From positions 33,581-97,580 of the forward strand of contig JAKBYX010000009.1 of NCBI GenBank assembly GCA_021840255.1: a stretch of DNA of 64,000 nt, read 5' to 3'. Position 1 is the stretch's first letter, and each line of letters starts with the position of its first letter. Under the pieces are notes generated by a model. That model worked only from the letters and a program-made list of their open reading frames with translations, was not told the DNA's origin and searched no databases. This stretch comes from Nitrospirota bacterium. GTDB lineage: Bacteria > Nitrospirota > Thermodesulfovibrionia > Thermodesulfovibrionales > JdFR-88. The translations under genes were made by a program, and so were the position numbers. Positions 7,070-16,976 of the stretch are shown here, in pieces.

Positions 7070-8755
7070 CTACGAAAAGGAACCCGGCCTGTAGAGCTTG
7101 AACCCTGTGAGCGCGGAGGCCGAAAGCCAGAGGAAAGCCGGGAGATAGAAGCCCAGGACCGCTTCCCCTATCCCGAGGGTGAGCCCGACCAGGAAGACGC
7201 ATCCCAATACCCACTGGGTGAACGCGCCGGTCAAGGTACCGGCTGCGGTCCTTTGATCAGCGGGAAGCCCCGCCTTTACCGGGCCCCATCCCGGCCCGCC
7301 GGGCGTCGTCCTCCTGTAGAAGTCCCGGAGCTTTTCCGGTTCCACGGGCTTTGTCAGAAAGGTCACCGCCACCCACACGGCAGTGGAAAAACCGATGATC
7401 AGTGAAAGTCTCCCGTAATAAGGCATATGAACGAAGACGCGGCTGGTATATACAATTGCCGTGAAAAGGCTGGAAGCCACAAGGGCCGATATCTCGCTCC
7501 ATGCGTTGATCCTCCACCAAAACCACCGCATTATATACACAAGCCCGGTGCCGGAACCGAAGGCTATCAGGAATTTAAAGACGCCTATTATGGAAGAGAC
7601 ATTGTAGGTAATGATCGCCGTGGCCACGGAGAGCACCAGCACCATGATGCGGGCCACCTTGATGTAATGCCTGTCGTCTTTTCCGGGCCTTATAAAGGGC
7701 TTGTAGAAATCGTTCACAAAATACGCCGAGGAGAGGTTCAGGTAAGTGCTCAGGCAGGACATGAAGGCCGCGAAGAAGGATGCAAGCATAAGGCCGCGCA
7801 GCCCCACGGGCAGAAGGTCCACCATCATCTTTGGATAAACGGCCTCGTTGTCCGCAAAATGGGGATAAAGGACAAGGGAGGCAAGAGCGGCGACCACCCA
7901 GGGCCATGTCCTCAGCGCGAAGGTCGCGACGTTGAAGTAAAGCGTTGCAAAGAAACTCTGCCGTTCGTCCTTCGAGGACGCCATGCGCTGCACCAGCACA
8001 CCGCCCCCGTCGGAGGAGTATTTTGACCACCAGCTAAGGGAGATGTAACCCAGAAAGGCCATGAAGGCCGCGCTGCCCGGGGATGGGAAAAAACTGAGCA
8101 CGTGCGCCGGCAAAACAGCCTTTATATGTGCAATGCCGCCCGCCTTGGAGCTTGCCGCAAACGCCAGAACGATCGCGCCTGTCATGGCTATTATGAACTG
8201 GAAGAAATCGGTTGTCACAACACCCCAGTAGCCCGACAACATCGTATAGGCTATTGTGATACTGCTTGAGATGCCAATGCTCTCCCACTTGCCCCAGCCA
8301 AGGGCGATGCCCATTATCTTTGCCATCGCCAGTATTACCTGGGCCTTTATAATGGTATGGATGGCGAAGGAGAAGTAAAGCGCCTTGAAGCCGCGCAGCA
8401 CCGACGCTTCTTTTCCAGAGTACCGGAGGTTTATCAGCTCCACGTCCGTCACAATGCCCAGCCTCCTCCAGAGCCTGGCAAAAAAATAGACCGAGAGCAT
8501 CCCGCTTAGGATGAAGCACCACCACTGCCAGTTCTCATATATGCCATGCTCCCGGACCAGGCCGGTTACGTAGAGGGGCGTATCGGCCGAAAAGGAGGTG
8601 GCCGCCATAGACGTGCCTGCAAGCCACCACGGCAGATTCCTTCCGGACAGGAAAAATTCGCCAAGCCCCGAGGACGCCCTGCGGGTAAAGTACAGTCCAA
8701 CCACAAGGGAGGCCGCCAGAAAAAGTAAAACTATAAGCCAGTCTGCCGACTGCAT
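7070..8755 (-). CDS. Sodium:solute symporter family transporter
   Basis: This 561-residue polytopic protein belongs to the SSS family (SLC5-like, Na+-coupled). N-terminal features are typical: LVVGLYFTRRASSGLGEFFL, then the SGRNLPWWLAGTSMAATSFS motif of TM2 that helps line the sodium and substrate sites. About 13-14 membrane segments follow. The substrate is not evident; relatives carry sugars, amino acids or organic acids. It appears monocistronic, downstream of nothing on the same strand. The ATG at 8755 is preceded closely by AGGTGA. Confidence 0.88.
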   Translation of the reverse strand: MQSADWLIVLLFLAASLVVGLYFTRRASSGLGEFFLSGRNLPWWLAGTSMAATSFSADTPLYVTGLVREHGIYENWQWWCFILSGMLSVYFFARLWRRLGIVTDVELINLRYSGKEASVLRGFKALYFSFAIHTIIKAQVILAMAKIMGIALGWGKWESIGISSSITIAYTMLSGYWGVVTTDFFQFIIAMTGAIVLAFAASSKAGGIAHIKAVLPAHVLSFFPSPGSAAFMAFLGYISLSWWSKYSSDGGGVLVQRMASSKDERQSFFATLYFNVATFALRTWPWVVAALASLVLYPHFADNEAVYPKMMVDLLPVGLRGLMLASFFAAFMSCLSTYLNLSSAYFVNDFYKPFIRPGKDDRHYIKVARIMVLVLSVATAIITYNVSSIIGVFKFLIAFGSGTGLVYIMRWFWWRINAWSEISALVASSLFTAIVYTSRVFVHMPYYGRLSLIIGFSTAVWVAVTFLTKPVEPEKLRDFYRRTTPGGPGWGPVKAGLPADQRTAAGTLTGAFTQWVLGCVFLVGLTLGIGEAVLGFYLPAFLWLSASALTGFKLYRPGSFS

Positions 8756-8912
8756 TTCACCTGGCTCCCTTGCGTCCGGTTCTTATCCGGGGAAAAAACA
8801 ACAAAAGAAATTCTTCCATGATGATGTTTTTTTCACCTAACCGTTTTTTTCATTCTTGCCCTTCTGGCCGCCGAATGTATTAAATATACCTTTTCATGCT
8901 AAATTATTAAAA

Positions 8913-9263
8913 GTGAACAAAAAGATTCTCGTGGTAGATGATGAACCGCTTGTGCTTGAAGCAATCGATCGCGCCTTAAGCAAGGCGGGTTATGAGGTGA
9001 AGACCGTGCGGGATGGCAATTCCTGCCTGGAGGCGCTCTCTCTGCAGAGCTTCGGCCTGATCATAATGGACCTTCATATCCCCGGCTCCTCCACCATGGA
9101 GCTTGCGGAACATGCAAAGGCCAAATGCCCAGAGGCCAAATTTCTCTTCATAAGCGGGGGCCATGCGCCATCGGATGCGGTCCACTATATCCAGAAACCC
9201 TTCCGTATCAATGATATGAGACAACTCGTAGGATCGATCCTGGGTAATGCCGCGCAGAATTGA
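8913..9263 (+). CDS. Stand-alone response-regulator receiver protein
   Basis: This protein of about 116 residues is a single CheY-like receiver domain. It has the acidic pair in VVDDEP, the phospho-acceptor Asp in IIMDLHIPG (residue 53 from this start), a Ser in FISGGH, and the conserved Lys in YIQKPF. There is no output domain. I chose GTG 8913 because it gives the usual NKKILVVDDE opening; an upstream TTG at 8856 would add 19 unrelated residues. No ribosome site is evident. No histidine kinase is adjacent; the next gene is a glycosyltransferase. Confidence 0.85.
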   Translation: MNKKILVVDDEPLVLEAIDRALSKAGYEVKTVRDGNSCLEALSLQSFGLIIMDLHIPGSSTMELAEHAKAKCPEAKFLFISGGHAPSDAVHYIQKPFRINDMRQLVGSILGNAAQN

Positions 9264-9374
9264 CGCAGCTCTTCCCCTGCTGCCAGTCAGCCTTCCGGTA
9301 ATGATATTTTGCCAGGGCCTCATTTACCCTTTTCCTGCACCCAAATGCCCATACCCGGGCCGGGCATACTTTTA

Positions 9375-10937
9375 ATGAACGGGGAAAGGCTCATTTTCCG
9401 GAACGGGGGCATCTTCAAAGGCGGACTGATGATATTCCTTGCCGCCATGACCGTTTTCAAGTTCTATTTCATCTGGCATGGAAACATCAATCTGAGCCCT
9501 GACGAGGCCCACTACTGGGAATGGTCAAGGCATCTTGCGTTGGGATATTACTCCAAGGGGCCCATCATAGCCTGGCTGATATGGGCAGGGACGGCCCTCT
9601 TTGGCAACACGGAATTCGGGGTGAGGTTTTTTGCGCCGTTACTGTCCCTGATGGGGAGCATCTTTTTGTACGTCCTGGGCAGGGAGCTTTACGATGAGGA
9701 GACAGGGATATGGGCTTCGGCCCTTTACCAGGTGGTGCCGCTTTTTTCCGTTTTTGGCGTCATCATGACGATAGACGCCCCTTTTCTTTTTCTGTGGATA
9801 CTGGGGCTGTTTTTTTTCCACAAGGCGCTTAAAACAAACGGGACCGCGCAATGGGTGGTCCTCGGGCTTGTGGTCGGGGCAGGTATGCTTACGAAGCTTA
9901 CGATGTCTTTTTTCATCCTCTCCGTGTTCCTGTATCTTGCCTTCTCAAAAAAAGAAAGGGGAAAACTCTTTTCCCTGCGCCCGTACGCCGGACTTCTGGC
10001 GTGCATGGCCCTTTTCACCCCTCTTTTATTCTGGAATTCACAGCACAACTGGGTAAATTTCCGGCACGAGATGGGCCATGCGGACATACAGGCCGGGTTT
10101 AGAGTATCCGCGGGGAGCTTTTTCCAGTTCGTGGGGTCACAGTTTGGCGTCATCACCCCCGTTCTGTTTGCGCTTATGATCTACGCCATCGTAAAAGACA
10201 GGAAGGCTCCCACGCCAAAAGAAAAAGAAAACGAAAACCAAAAAATATCCGGGGGGCGCTTTTCCTTCTGGTTTGCCGCCCCCACGCTTGTTTTTTTCCT
10301 GCTGAAGAGCATCCAGGGAAAGGTGCAGGGAAACTGGGCAATGGCCGGATACGTAACGGGACTATTCGCGTTCAGCCATATCTTCCTCGCAAAAAGACCC
10401 GAGTCAGGTTTCTGGAAAAGGTTCCTTATGGACTCCGCGGTCGCCATCTGCCTTTTTGCCGCGGCTGTGACCTATTACCCGTTCATCGCCGGGCTGCCTC
10501 CCAAGCTGGACCCTCAGGCAAGGCTCAAGGGCTGGAGGGAGCTTGCCGCGGAGGTGGACAAAACAGCCCCTCCCGCCCCGTATTTCGTGTTCTCGGATGC
10601 CTACCAGGCGTCCTCCGAGCTTGCCTTTTATATGAAAGGCCAGCCCATCACCTACTGCGCGAGGACCGGGCGCCGGATGAACCAGTACGACCTGTGGCCG
10701 GGCTTCGAGGGATTACGCGGGGAAAACGCGGTTTTTGTTACAATAGGGGATTCGAATATGCCCGAAGCCGTTAAGGCCGCCTTTGCCGGCTTCACAAAAA
10801 AAACGTTCATGGAAAAAGAAAACGGCGGGAAGATCGTGACGGGGAAGGACAAAAAGGGTAAAATGCTCTCTGTTTACACGATATTTACCTGTTACGGTTT
10901 CAAGGGCATGAAAGAAGATCCCATAAAGGAGTATTAG
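9375..10937 (+). CDS. GT39/ArnT-like polyprenyl-phosphate-sugar glycosyltransferase
   Basis: This integral-membrane GT-C glycosyltransferase has about 520 residues. The first periplasmic loop carries the acidic motif SPDEAHYWEWS, followed by YYSKGPIIAWL, which is characteristic of the PMT/ArnT (GT39/GT83) group. About 10-11 membrane helices follow, then a soluble C-terminal domain. These enzymes transfer a sugar from a polyprenyl-phosphate donor to lipid A, protein or glycan outside the inner membrane. The next two genes (a dolichol-phosphate-mannose-synthase-like GT2 and an LPG-synthase-like membrane protein) fit a lipid-linked sugar pathway. ATG 9375 is preferred; a TTG at 9309 would add 22 proline-rich residues unlike the family. 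Confidence 0.85.
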   Translation: MNGERLIFRNGGIFKGGLMIFLAAMTVFKFYFIWHGNINLSPDEAHYWEWSRHLALGYYSKGPIIAWLIWAGTALFGNTEFGVRFFAPLLSLMGSIFLYVLGRELYDEETGIWASALYQVVPLFSVFGVIMTIDAPFLFLWILGLFFFHKALKTNGTAQWVVLGLVVGAGMLTKLTMSFFILSVFLYLAFSKKERGKLFSLRPYAGLLACMALFTPLLFWNSQHNWVNFRHEMGHADIQAGFRVSAGSFFQFVGSQFGVITPVLFALMIYAIVKDRKAPTPKEKENENQKISGGRFSFWFAAPTLVFFLLKSIQGKVQGNWAMAGYVTGLFAFSHIFLAKRPESGFWKRFLMDSAVAICLFAAAVTYYPFIAGLPPKLDPQARLKGWRELAAEVDKTAPPAPYFVFSDAYQASSELAFYMKGQPITYCARTGRRMNQYDLWPGFEGLRGENAVFVTIGDSNMPEAVKAAFAGFTKKTFMEKENGGKIVTGKDKKGKMLSVYTIFTCYGFKGMKEDPIKEY

Positions 10938-10968
10938 GATCAAAAAAGATTTTCTTAAAAAAAACGGC

Positions 10969-11943
10969 ATGCAGAAAGATAAGGACAATAAAGACCTTTC
11001 CATCGTGATCCCCCTCTTTAACGAAGAGGAAAACATCGGCCCCCTTTATACGGCGCTTAAGCCGGTGCTGGAGGGCATGGGGATAGATTACGAGATCATA
11101 TTCATCGATGACGGGAGCACGGACCGGACCGCCTCCGCCCTGGAAGCGTTGATCACGGACCCGGTTGTCCGTGTGCTTGAGTTCAGGCGCAACTTCGGGC
11201 AGACGGCCGCCTTTGCCGCCGGGTTCGACCACGCCAGTGGAGAAGTTATCATCACTATGGACGGGGACCTGCAGAACGACCCCGCGGACATACCAAAGCT
11301 TTATGAGATGGCGGGGCGGTATGATCTGGTTAGCGGTTGGCGCAGGAACAGGAAAGACCCTTTTTTGAGCCGGAAGCTCCCATCGGCCATGGCCAACTGG
11401 CTGATAGGGAAGGTAACAGGCGTAAAACTTCACGACTACGGCTGTTCTCTCAAGGCCTACAGGCGGGAGGTCGTGAGCAACCTGAGGCTTTACGGGGAGA
11501 TGCACCGCTTCATCCCAGCCGTGGCCAACTGGTACGGGGTAAACGTGGCGGAAGTGGAGACCAACCACCATCCGAGGACCAGGGGCAAGTCCAAATACGG
11601 CATTACAAGGACGGTCAAGGTCTTCCTGGACCTGATAACCGTAAAATTCCTGCAAAGCTTCTCAACTAAACCCATACAGTTTTTTGGTCCCATGGGCCTT
11701 GCCAGCACCCTGGCCGGGTTTGCCGTTTCGGTTTATCTGGCTTTCCAGAAGCTTTTTTTGGGTAGATCCATCGGGGGCAGGCCGCTGCTGCTTTTGGGCG
11801 TGCTGCTCATAATCATAGGCATACAGCTTATAGGCATGGGGCTTCTTGGCGAGATGCTCGTCCGCGTCTATCATGAAAGCCAGAAAAAACCCATTTACGC
11901 CTTGAGAAAAATCCTTGGCCAGGGCATTGAAGACCGGGGATAG
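10969..11943 (+). CDS. GT2 family polyprenyl-phosphate glycosyltransferase (ArnC/DPM1-like)
   Basis: This 324-residue protein has an N-terminal GT-A domain. Visible motifs are LSIVIPLFNEEENI, the nucleotide-binding IDDGSTDRT, DGDLQNDPADIP carrying the DxD metal site, and GCSLKAYRREV. Two C-terminal membrane helices (about residues 235-255 and 265-290) follow. It matches undecaprenyl-phosphate glycosyltransferases that load a sugar onto the lipid carrier at the cytoplasmic face. It probably makes the donor used by the upstream GT39 enzyme, and the three genes read as one operon. The 3' end overlaps the next gene. Confidence 0.9.
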   Translation: MQKDKDNKDLSIVIPLFNEEENIGPLYTALKPVLEGMGIDYEIIFIDDGSTDRTASALEALITDPVVRVLEFRRNFGQTAAFAAGFDHASGEVIITMDGDLQNDPADIPKLYEMAGRYDLVSGWRRNRKDPFLSRKLPSAMANWLIGKVTGVKLHDYGCSLKAYRREVVSNLRLYGEMHRFIPAVANWYGVNVAEVETNHHPRTRGKSKYGITRTVKVFLDLITVKFLQSFSTKPIQFFGPMGLASTLAGFAVSVYLAFQKLFLGRSIGGRPLLLLGVLLIIIGIQLIGMGLLGEMLVRVYHESQKKPIYALRKILGQGIEDRG

Positions 11944-12853
11944 CGCACGGGGCCGTCTTCAGAAGGCGCTTAAGAAGGTCCTCTTTCTGGCACTCAAGCT
12001 CACGGTCAGCACAGGGCTTCTCTGGATCGTTTTGCGGAAGGCCGGCTTGCAGAGGGTCCTGCACACTATAAAGAGCATGGATCCGTGGTTCTTTCTGGCC
12101 GCCGCGGGTCTCTACATCCTTGGCACATTCGTGTCCGTCTTCAGATGGCGTCTTTTTTTAACGGCCAGGCTTACTCTCAGAAAATTCTTTTCCCTTTATA
12201 TGCTCGGGAGTTTTTTCAACACGTTTCTTCCGGGCATGATCGGGGGCGACGCGGTAAAGGGCTATTACCTGTACAAGGAAACGGGCGGGATGGCGGAGGC
12301 CATGGCGTCCATATTCATGGACAGGTATCTGGGGTTTTCCGCCCTCATGCTGATCGCTTTTCTGGCTTACCCCGCGGGGCTTCCGTACCTTAAGGGCAAA
12401 GGCCTGGCCTGGCTCGTTCCCGTCATTTTTGCCGCGTTCCTGGTGATGAGCCTGATTTTCTTCAAGCTAAGGCTGGGCAGGCGAATAAAACTGCTTGCGG
12501 ACTTCTATGGATATTTCGGCATCTATGAAAAGCGGGCGCTCTTGAAAGGTATGCTCATTTCGATGGTAGTGCAGGGCATAAGCATTTTTTCAATCTATGT
12601 GCTTGCGCTAGGCTTCGGGTTAACTGTGGGGCTTCCGCTTTTCTTTGTCTTCGTGCCCCTCATCACGGCTTTTTCTTCCGTGCCCCTTTCCATTTCAGGC
12701 CTCGGCATTCGCGAGGCATCCTTCGTTCTGTTTTTCGGGGCGGTGGGGGTTTCACCTCAAACGGCCACTGCTCTTTCTTTTGCCACTTTCCTGTCATCGG
12801 CGGCCGGCTCCCTGCCGGGGCTCTACGAGTACCTGAAGATAAAAAAGGGCTGA
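11915..12853 (+). CDS. LPG-synthase-TM / UPF0104-like integral membrane protein
   Basis: This protein of about 312 residues has about eight membrane helices and the family pattern seen in lysylphosphatidylglycerol synthase transmembrane domains and AglD-like proteins: WRLFLTARLTLRKFFSLYML, GDAVKGYYLYKETG, FMDRYLGFSALM and PLSISGLGIREASFVL. Members next to glycosyltransferases are thought to move or present lipid-linked substrates. The soluble catalytic domain of true LPG synthases is absent. The start is uncertain: TTG 11915 or TTG 11927, both inside the preceding gene, are the best options. The gene ends 21 bp from the convergent chemoreceptor gene. Confidence 0.8.
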   Translation: MARALKTGDSARGRLQKALKKVLFLALKLTVSTGLLWIVLRKAGLQRVLHTIKSMDPWFFLAAAGLYILGTFVSVFRWRLFLTARLTLRKFFSLYMLGSFFNTFLPGMIGGDAVKGYYLYKETGGMAEAMASIFMDRYLGFSALMLIAFLAYPAGLPYLKGKGLAWLVPVIFAAFLVMSLIFFKLRLGRRIKLLADFYGYFGIYEKRALLKGMLISMVVQGISIFSIYVLALGFGLTVGLPLFFVFVPLITAFSSVPLSISGLGIREASFVLFFGAVGVSPQTATALSFATFLSSAAGSLPGLYEYLKIKKG

Positions 12854-12874
12854 AGCGCCGCCTTGAAGTTTTTC

Positions 12875-14560
12875 TTAAGCTTTGAACCAGGCCACCATGG
12901 TCTGAAGCTCCGTGGCAAGCCGGGCCAGTTCATTTGCCGACGACTTTATCTGCTCAGTGGAAGCCGCTGACTGCCTTGTGATCTGGGAGATGTTCTCCAT
13001 ATTCAATGTGACCTGCTCCGTCGTTGCGGTCTGCTCCTCGGTAGCCACCGCGATCCTCTGGACCATGTCCAGGGCGCTTGACGCCCCCTGCACTATCGTG
13101 TCCATGGAAGCGCTGGTCTCTTTGGCGAGGCTTACCCCCTGGGCCACCTCACCGCTGCCCTTCCTCATGGCTTCAACGGATTGATTGGCCGCACTCTGGA
13201 TGGACGCTATCCGCGCGGCGATGTCCTTTGTGGCCTGGCTCGTCCGCTCCGCAAGTTTTCTGACCTCCTCGGCAACGACGGCAAAGCCTCTCCCCTGCTC
13301 GCCGGCCCGCGCCGCCTCTATGGAAGCATTCAGGGCCAAAAGGTTTGTCTGGTCCGCTATGTCGTCGATCACATTCACGATCTCTCCGATCTGGGCGGAA
13401 TTCCTGCCCAGCTCCTCTATGGTGCCGGCGGCCGACTGCACGGTCTTCGAAAGCTGGAACATGTCCGCAACGGTGGAGTCGGCTATCTGTTTGCCTTTGG
13501 CAGCCGTTCCGGATGCGTTCTTGCTGGCGTCGGCGGCCTCGGTGGCGTTCCGGGCCGTATCCATTATTGTCTGGGAAACCGCGGTCATCGCCTTGACCAC
13601 CTGGTCCGTTTCGGCTGAAAGTTTCTGCGCGCCTTTGCTCATGTCGTCCGATGTGGCGGAGAGCTCCGTTGAGCTTGATGCCAGTGAGGAGACCAGGGCG
13701 GTTATCTTTTCCGCCATCCTGCGCAGGTTCTTGATCATGGTGTTCACGTTTTTCGCCATATCGCCTATCTCGTCATTGCTGTGGGCCGGGACATCACGGG
13801 ACAGGTCCCCGTTTGCGGAAAGCTCCGCCGCGGTCTTTACCGCCATGACCGATTTAAGGACCAGCCGTATAAAGAGTGTGCTCAGCACGAACCCGGCAAT
13901 GGCGGCCAGAATGGTAAGGAAGATCTGAGCGATATTTATGCGTTTTGCCTCAAACGTGAGCCGCGCCTTTGAGGTGTCATAATTTTTTTTGGCTATGCCG
14001 CTCAGGGCGGTAAGGGCAAACCGGAGACGGCAATCGGCATTCTGGTCCAGCGAGGCCGGATCCGTGTTCGACTGGCGCGCGTCAATGACGGGGGCAAGGG
14101 ATTGGGCGTATTGGCTGTACGCATCTTTTGCCTCACTGTAGGCATCTTGCTCTGCCTTGCTCTTTACCAGTTTTTTGAATTTGGAAAGCGCGCCGCCGAT
14201 GGCCTTTGTATCGTCCTTGAAATCATAGATGTTCTTGCGGCCGCCGTGTATGATGTAATCCTTGTACGCCTGGACGGCAAGGCCCAGCTCGTTCTCGGCA
14301 TTCTTGCTGGCATTCAGCGCGGCCCCGTCCGTCTCCGCAAGGGCCTTGTAGCCGCCAAGGAGTATGGACTGGCTCACGTAAGACAGTCCGGACACAACCG
14401 CCAGGGCGCCAAGGACAATGAACACGGCCCCGTAGAGTTTCAGGGAAAGGGGCATCCTGACGGAAGAAAGCTTCTCTGAGAGTTTCCCTATCCGCAGCAA
14501 CCTGGCCAATTTTCCTTTTTTTTCTTTATATTTCATTTTTTCTTGTGTTTTTGTTTTCAT
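12875..14560 (-). CDS. Methyl-accepting chemotaxis protein
   Basis: This chemoreceptor of about 561 residues has a short cytoplasmic tail, TM1 (about 40-65), a periplasmic helical sensor of about 150 residues, and TM2 (about 215-240). A HAMP linker and a long cytoplasmic signalling coil follow. The hairpin tip has the conserved kinase-control sequence ([20 protein letters not shown], then [18 protein letters not shown]). It ends in MVAWFKA with no NWETF-like CheR tether. The correct start is ATG 14560; an earlier start would run into the porin gene. It follows the cytochrome-porin by 5 bp, so it should be co-transcribed with that redox module, and energy or electron-donor taxis is a reasonable guess. 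No cheA or cheW is in the window. Confidence 0.93.
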   Translation of the reverse strand: MKTKTQEKMKYKEKKGKLARLLRIGKLSEKLSSVRMPLSLKLYGAVFIVLGALAVVSGLSYVSQSILLGGYKALAETDGAALNASKNAENELGLAVQAYKDYIIHGGRKNIYDFKDDTKAIGGALSKFKKLVKSKAEQDAYSEAKDAYSQYAQSLAPVIDARQSNTDPASLDQNADCRLRFALTALSGIAKKNYDTSKARLTFEAKRINIAQIFLTILAAIAGFVLSTLFIRLVLKSVMAVKTAAELSANGDLSRDVPAHSNDEIGDMAKNVNTMIKNLRRMAEKITALVSSLASSSTELSATSDDMSKGAQKLSAETDQVVKAMTAVSQTIMDTARNATEAADASKNASGTAAKGKQIADSTVADMFQLSKTVQSAAGTIEELGRNSAQIGEIVNVIDDIADQTNLLALNASIEAARAGEQGRGFAVVAEEVRKLAERTSQATKDIAARIASIQSAANQSVEAMRKGSGEVAQGVSLAKETSASMDTIVQGASSALDMVQRIAVATEEQTATTEQVTLNMENISQITRQSAASTEQIKSSANELARLATELQTMVAWFKA

Positions 14561-14565
14561 GCCGC

Positions 14566-15984
14566 CTAAAAAGCCACATCCACCATGAATTTGTACATTT
14601 TGTCCGTTTCGTTGGAACCGGAGGTGATGGTGCCGCCCGTCAGGTAATTGCTCTTTATATTGGCGTAAATGAACTGCAGCTTGGTATTGAGCCACGGCAG
14701 GTAATTAAGACCCACAAGCCATGTATGCTGGCTGGTTGCGGGATCAAAATCGTCGGCCTGGACGTTTGAGTTCGTGACCCAGTTGTACTGGCCCACTATG
14801 CCGTAGGTCCTCTGGTAAAAGTAGTCCGCCTCCATGGCCCCGCCGTTAAAGCTCCTCGTGTCTCCGGGCCCAAGAGTACCGGCGCCGTGCTCAAGCGGAG
14901 TAAGCCCGGATTCCTGCCCGAACCCATAAATCGCTTTCGCCTCAACCAGGTGGTCCGGCCCGAAATTCTGCTCCAGCGAGGCGTCTATGTACTGCCTGTT
15001 GACGTGTGTGCTGGCTGCGTCGCCAGTATTGGCGTTATATGCGTCTTCAGTAGCGGTATAGACCGCGCCTCCGAAGGTGACCGCGCCGTTAGAGAGTTTC
15101 TGGTCCCACGCGAGGCGGGCATATCCGCCAAACGGGTTCCCGTTTACACTTTTTGCGGACGAGAAGGGATTGCCGTCATTTGCCAGTTGGTGCATAAAAT
15201 CCCCGGAAAGGGTATCCGCGTCACTTACGTCTCCGCCCCTCAGGGCGCCGACGGCCGCATAAAGCCGGTTCCCAAGGAAATACCCATGGACCGCCAGTCC
15301 GTAGTTGCTGCCGCTCCAGAAGCTGCCGGTCCATCCCTTCGTAAGCACCCAAGGCAGCGTCTCGTCATCGGGGGAGGCAACGTCCCTGTCCCATCCTCCG
15401 AGGCTGTTGAAAGGGTCTGCGGCAGTGGGCAGCCCCCAGAAGAGCACCGCCCCAATGGTGCCGCCGTCCGGCAAGGGGTGCGCGAAAGCCAGCTTGGCTA
15501 CAGCCAGGTTAAAGTTCCCACTGCTGTCCCCATTAGGCACCGAGCCGCTCTCTATGCTGGTGAACACGCCTGCGTACTTATATATCCTGCCTGCAACGAA
15601 AAGCTGCATATTGTCGATTTCCGTAGAGTTGGCATTGTAGCCGCCATTGCCGTACCCGGGCTTGGTAGCAGCGGGGGTCACCCCGGAGGGGTCCTGCTCT
15701 GTCTGGTACGGTATGAACATGATGCGCGCGGAGATCGGGAAAATATAGAAAAGATTGAGCCTATCCTTGTTGATGACATCCCAGTCCGGGGATGCGTCCG
15801 TATAGGCCTTTACCTTGAACTGCCTGCCATACTCGTTTAAGTTTGGCCATATCGTGTGACAGGCCGTACAGGGCTTCTCAGTCTGGCGAGCGTAAGAAGG
15901 CACCGCCTCGGATCTTTGAGCCAAAGACAAGACAAAGAAAGATACAGCAACGGCAAACATAAAAAAACGTCCGGCCTTTTTCAT
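14566..15984 (-). CDS. Cyc2-like fused monohaem cytochrome c-porin
   Basis: This 472-residue protein has a Sec signal peptide (about 1-27). A small N-terminal cytochrome domain follows with one CXXCH ([10 protein letters not shown]) framed by SYARQTE upstream and [14 protein letters not shown] downstream. That layout (ARQT-xx-CxxCH-P-L-GRxFK-Y) matches Cyc2 and related outer-membrane fused cytochrome-porins. The remaining 400 residues have the alternating pattern of a beta barrel and end in an aromatic residue (FMVDVAF), as outer-membrane proteins do. Cyc2 passes electrons across the outer membrane in iron oxidisers; the wider family is largely untested, so the substrate is inference. It is encoded directly after a cupredoxin and before a chemoreceptor. 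Confidence 0.8.
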   Translation of the reverse strand: MKKAGRFFMFAVAVSFFVLSLAQRSEAVPSYARQTEKPCTACHTIWPNLNEYGRQFKVKAYTDASPDWDVINKDRLNLFYIFPISARIMFIPYQTEQDPSGVTPAATKPGYGNGGYNANSTEIDNMQLFVAGRIYKYAGVFTSIESGSVPNGDSSGNFNLAVAKLAFAHPLPDGGTIGAVLFWGLPTAADPFNSLGGWDRDVASPDDETLPWVLTKGWTGSFWSGSNYGLAVHGYFLGNRLYAAVGALRGGDVSDADTLSGDFMHQLANDGNPFSSAKSVNGNPFGGYARLAWDQKLSNGAVTFGGAVYTATEDAYNANTGDAASTHVNRQYIDASLEQNFGPDHLVEAKAIYGFGQESGLTPLEHGAGTLGPGDTRSFNGGAMEADYFYQRTYGIVGQYNWVTNSNVQADDFDPATSQHTWLVGLNYLPWLNTKLQFIYANIKSNYLTGGTITSGSNETDKMYKFMVDVAF

Positions 15985-16046
15985 TAGCTTCCTCTTTTTC
16001 TTTTTACTTCCCCATGTATGAAGGAATTTATTTATGAATGAAATTA

Positions 16047-16766
16047 TTAATGTCCTTTGGCCTTCTTGAAAGACAGTTGTATAGTGGTGGTCTTGCCGCC
16101 GGTCACTTTAACGCTCCCAAGGAAAATTCTCCCCATTTTCTCATGCCAGGCCTCTATGGTATACACACCGGGCGGCACGTCCCTGATGACAAACTGGCCG
16201 TTCGCATTGGTCAGCGCGGCATAGGGATTGTCAAAAACATACAGCCAGCCGTCCATCCAGGGATGCGCGTCGCATGTCAGTTCGATAAGGCCCGTCTGCG
16301 TAAGGGTCTTTGTAACCTTCATTCCCTTGGAGGGCAGCCCCACATTGTAATAGGTGCTGTCATTCAGATAGGTGTGGATGTTGTGGAACAGGGGGTCCGA
16401 GTTCGCAAAAGTGAGCGCGTTCCCCTTGAAGCCGATCCCGACGTGAGGAACGAAAGCGCATTTGTAATTGTCCGCTATCACCGCCCTTTTGGGCACCGGA
16501 GCGCCGGCCCTGATGTCTTTTATGAAGACAACCACGTTCTGGACCTTTCTGTTCCTGATCAAATATGTCTGCATTGGCATTGTATTGCCGCAGTAATTCT
16601 GATTGGTGGTCGGGTGCATCATTGGGTCCTTCGGGATGGGGTTGCCGGTAAACAGCACCGTGCCCATGATCGTCCCTCCGTTTGATACCGCCTGGACCTG
16701 GTACGCAAAAGAGATCAACGGGGTAACCAAAATAACAAACAGCGTCAGTGCAAGTCTTTTAATCAT
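16047..16766 (-). CDS. Secreted cupredoxin-like protein with C-terminal regulatory-like domain
   Basis: This 239-residue protein has a signal peptide (about 1-21). A plastocyanin-like region shows copper ligands, with His in DPLFHNIHTY and the C-X2-H-X2-M cluster in LTCDAHPWMDGW. It is followed by a carboxypeptidase-regulatory-like beta sandwich (NANGQFVIRDVPPGVYTIEA). The type resembles methylamine-utilisation / plastocyanin-like periplasmic proteins. It is the first gene of the cupredoxin, cytochrome-porin, chemoreceptor operon, so it may accept or donate electrons to the cytochrome-porin, as rusticyanin works with Cyc2 in Acidithiobacillus. That partnership is inferred from order only. Confidence 0.82.
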   Translation of the reverse strand: MIKRLALTLFVILVTPLISFAYQVQAVSNGGTIMGTVLFTGNPIPKDPMMHPTTNQNYCGNTMPMQTYLIRNRKVQNVVVFIKDIRAGAPVPKRAVIADNYKCAFVPHVGIGFKGNALTFANSDPLFHNIHTYLNDSTYYNVGLPSKGMKVTKTLTQTGLIELTCDAHPWMDGWLYVFDNPYAALTNANGQFVIRDVPPGVYTIEAWHEKMGRIFLGSVKVTGGKTTTIQLSFKKAKGH

Positions 16767-16976
16767 TAACTTAGGCCTCTGCTTTCATAAAATTTGTGAT
16801 CATATTTCTTATCGGCAGACAAATGTGATTTCTTTAACTTGTTTTTTTGCATAAATGTGTATAGAAAAGGGGAAAAAACATGACCAGTGCTCAAAAAGGC
16901 GGGGGACATAAGGCAAAGCGGTTAAAGTTAAAAAATAAAAATAAAATCCCTTCCGGGCATGATGGATTCGTTTCTT

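Noticed and set aside
10900..11655. Long minus-strand open frame opposite the GT2 gene
   Set aside because: It is antisense to a clearly conserved glycosyltransferase and its translation has no recognisable domain; it is a by-product of codon bias.
14561..14695. N-terminal extension of the chemoreceptor
   Set aside because: It would overlap the 3' end of the cytochrome-porin gene. The ATG at 14560 gives a normal receptor N-terminus.
16767..16860. Possible CRP/FNR-like sites upstream of the cupredoxin gene
   Set aside because: TGTGA half-sites are visible but no proper palindrome of the right spacing could be found.
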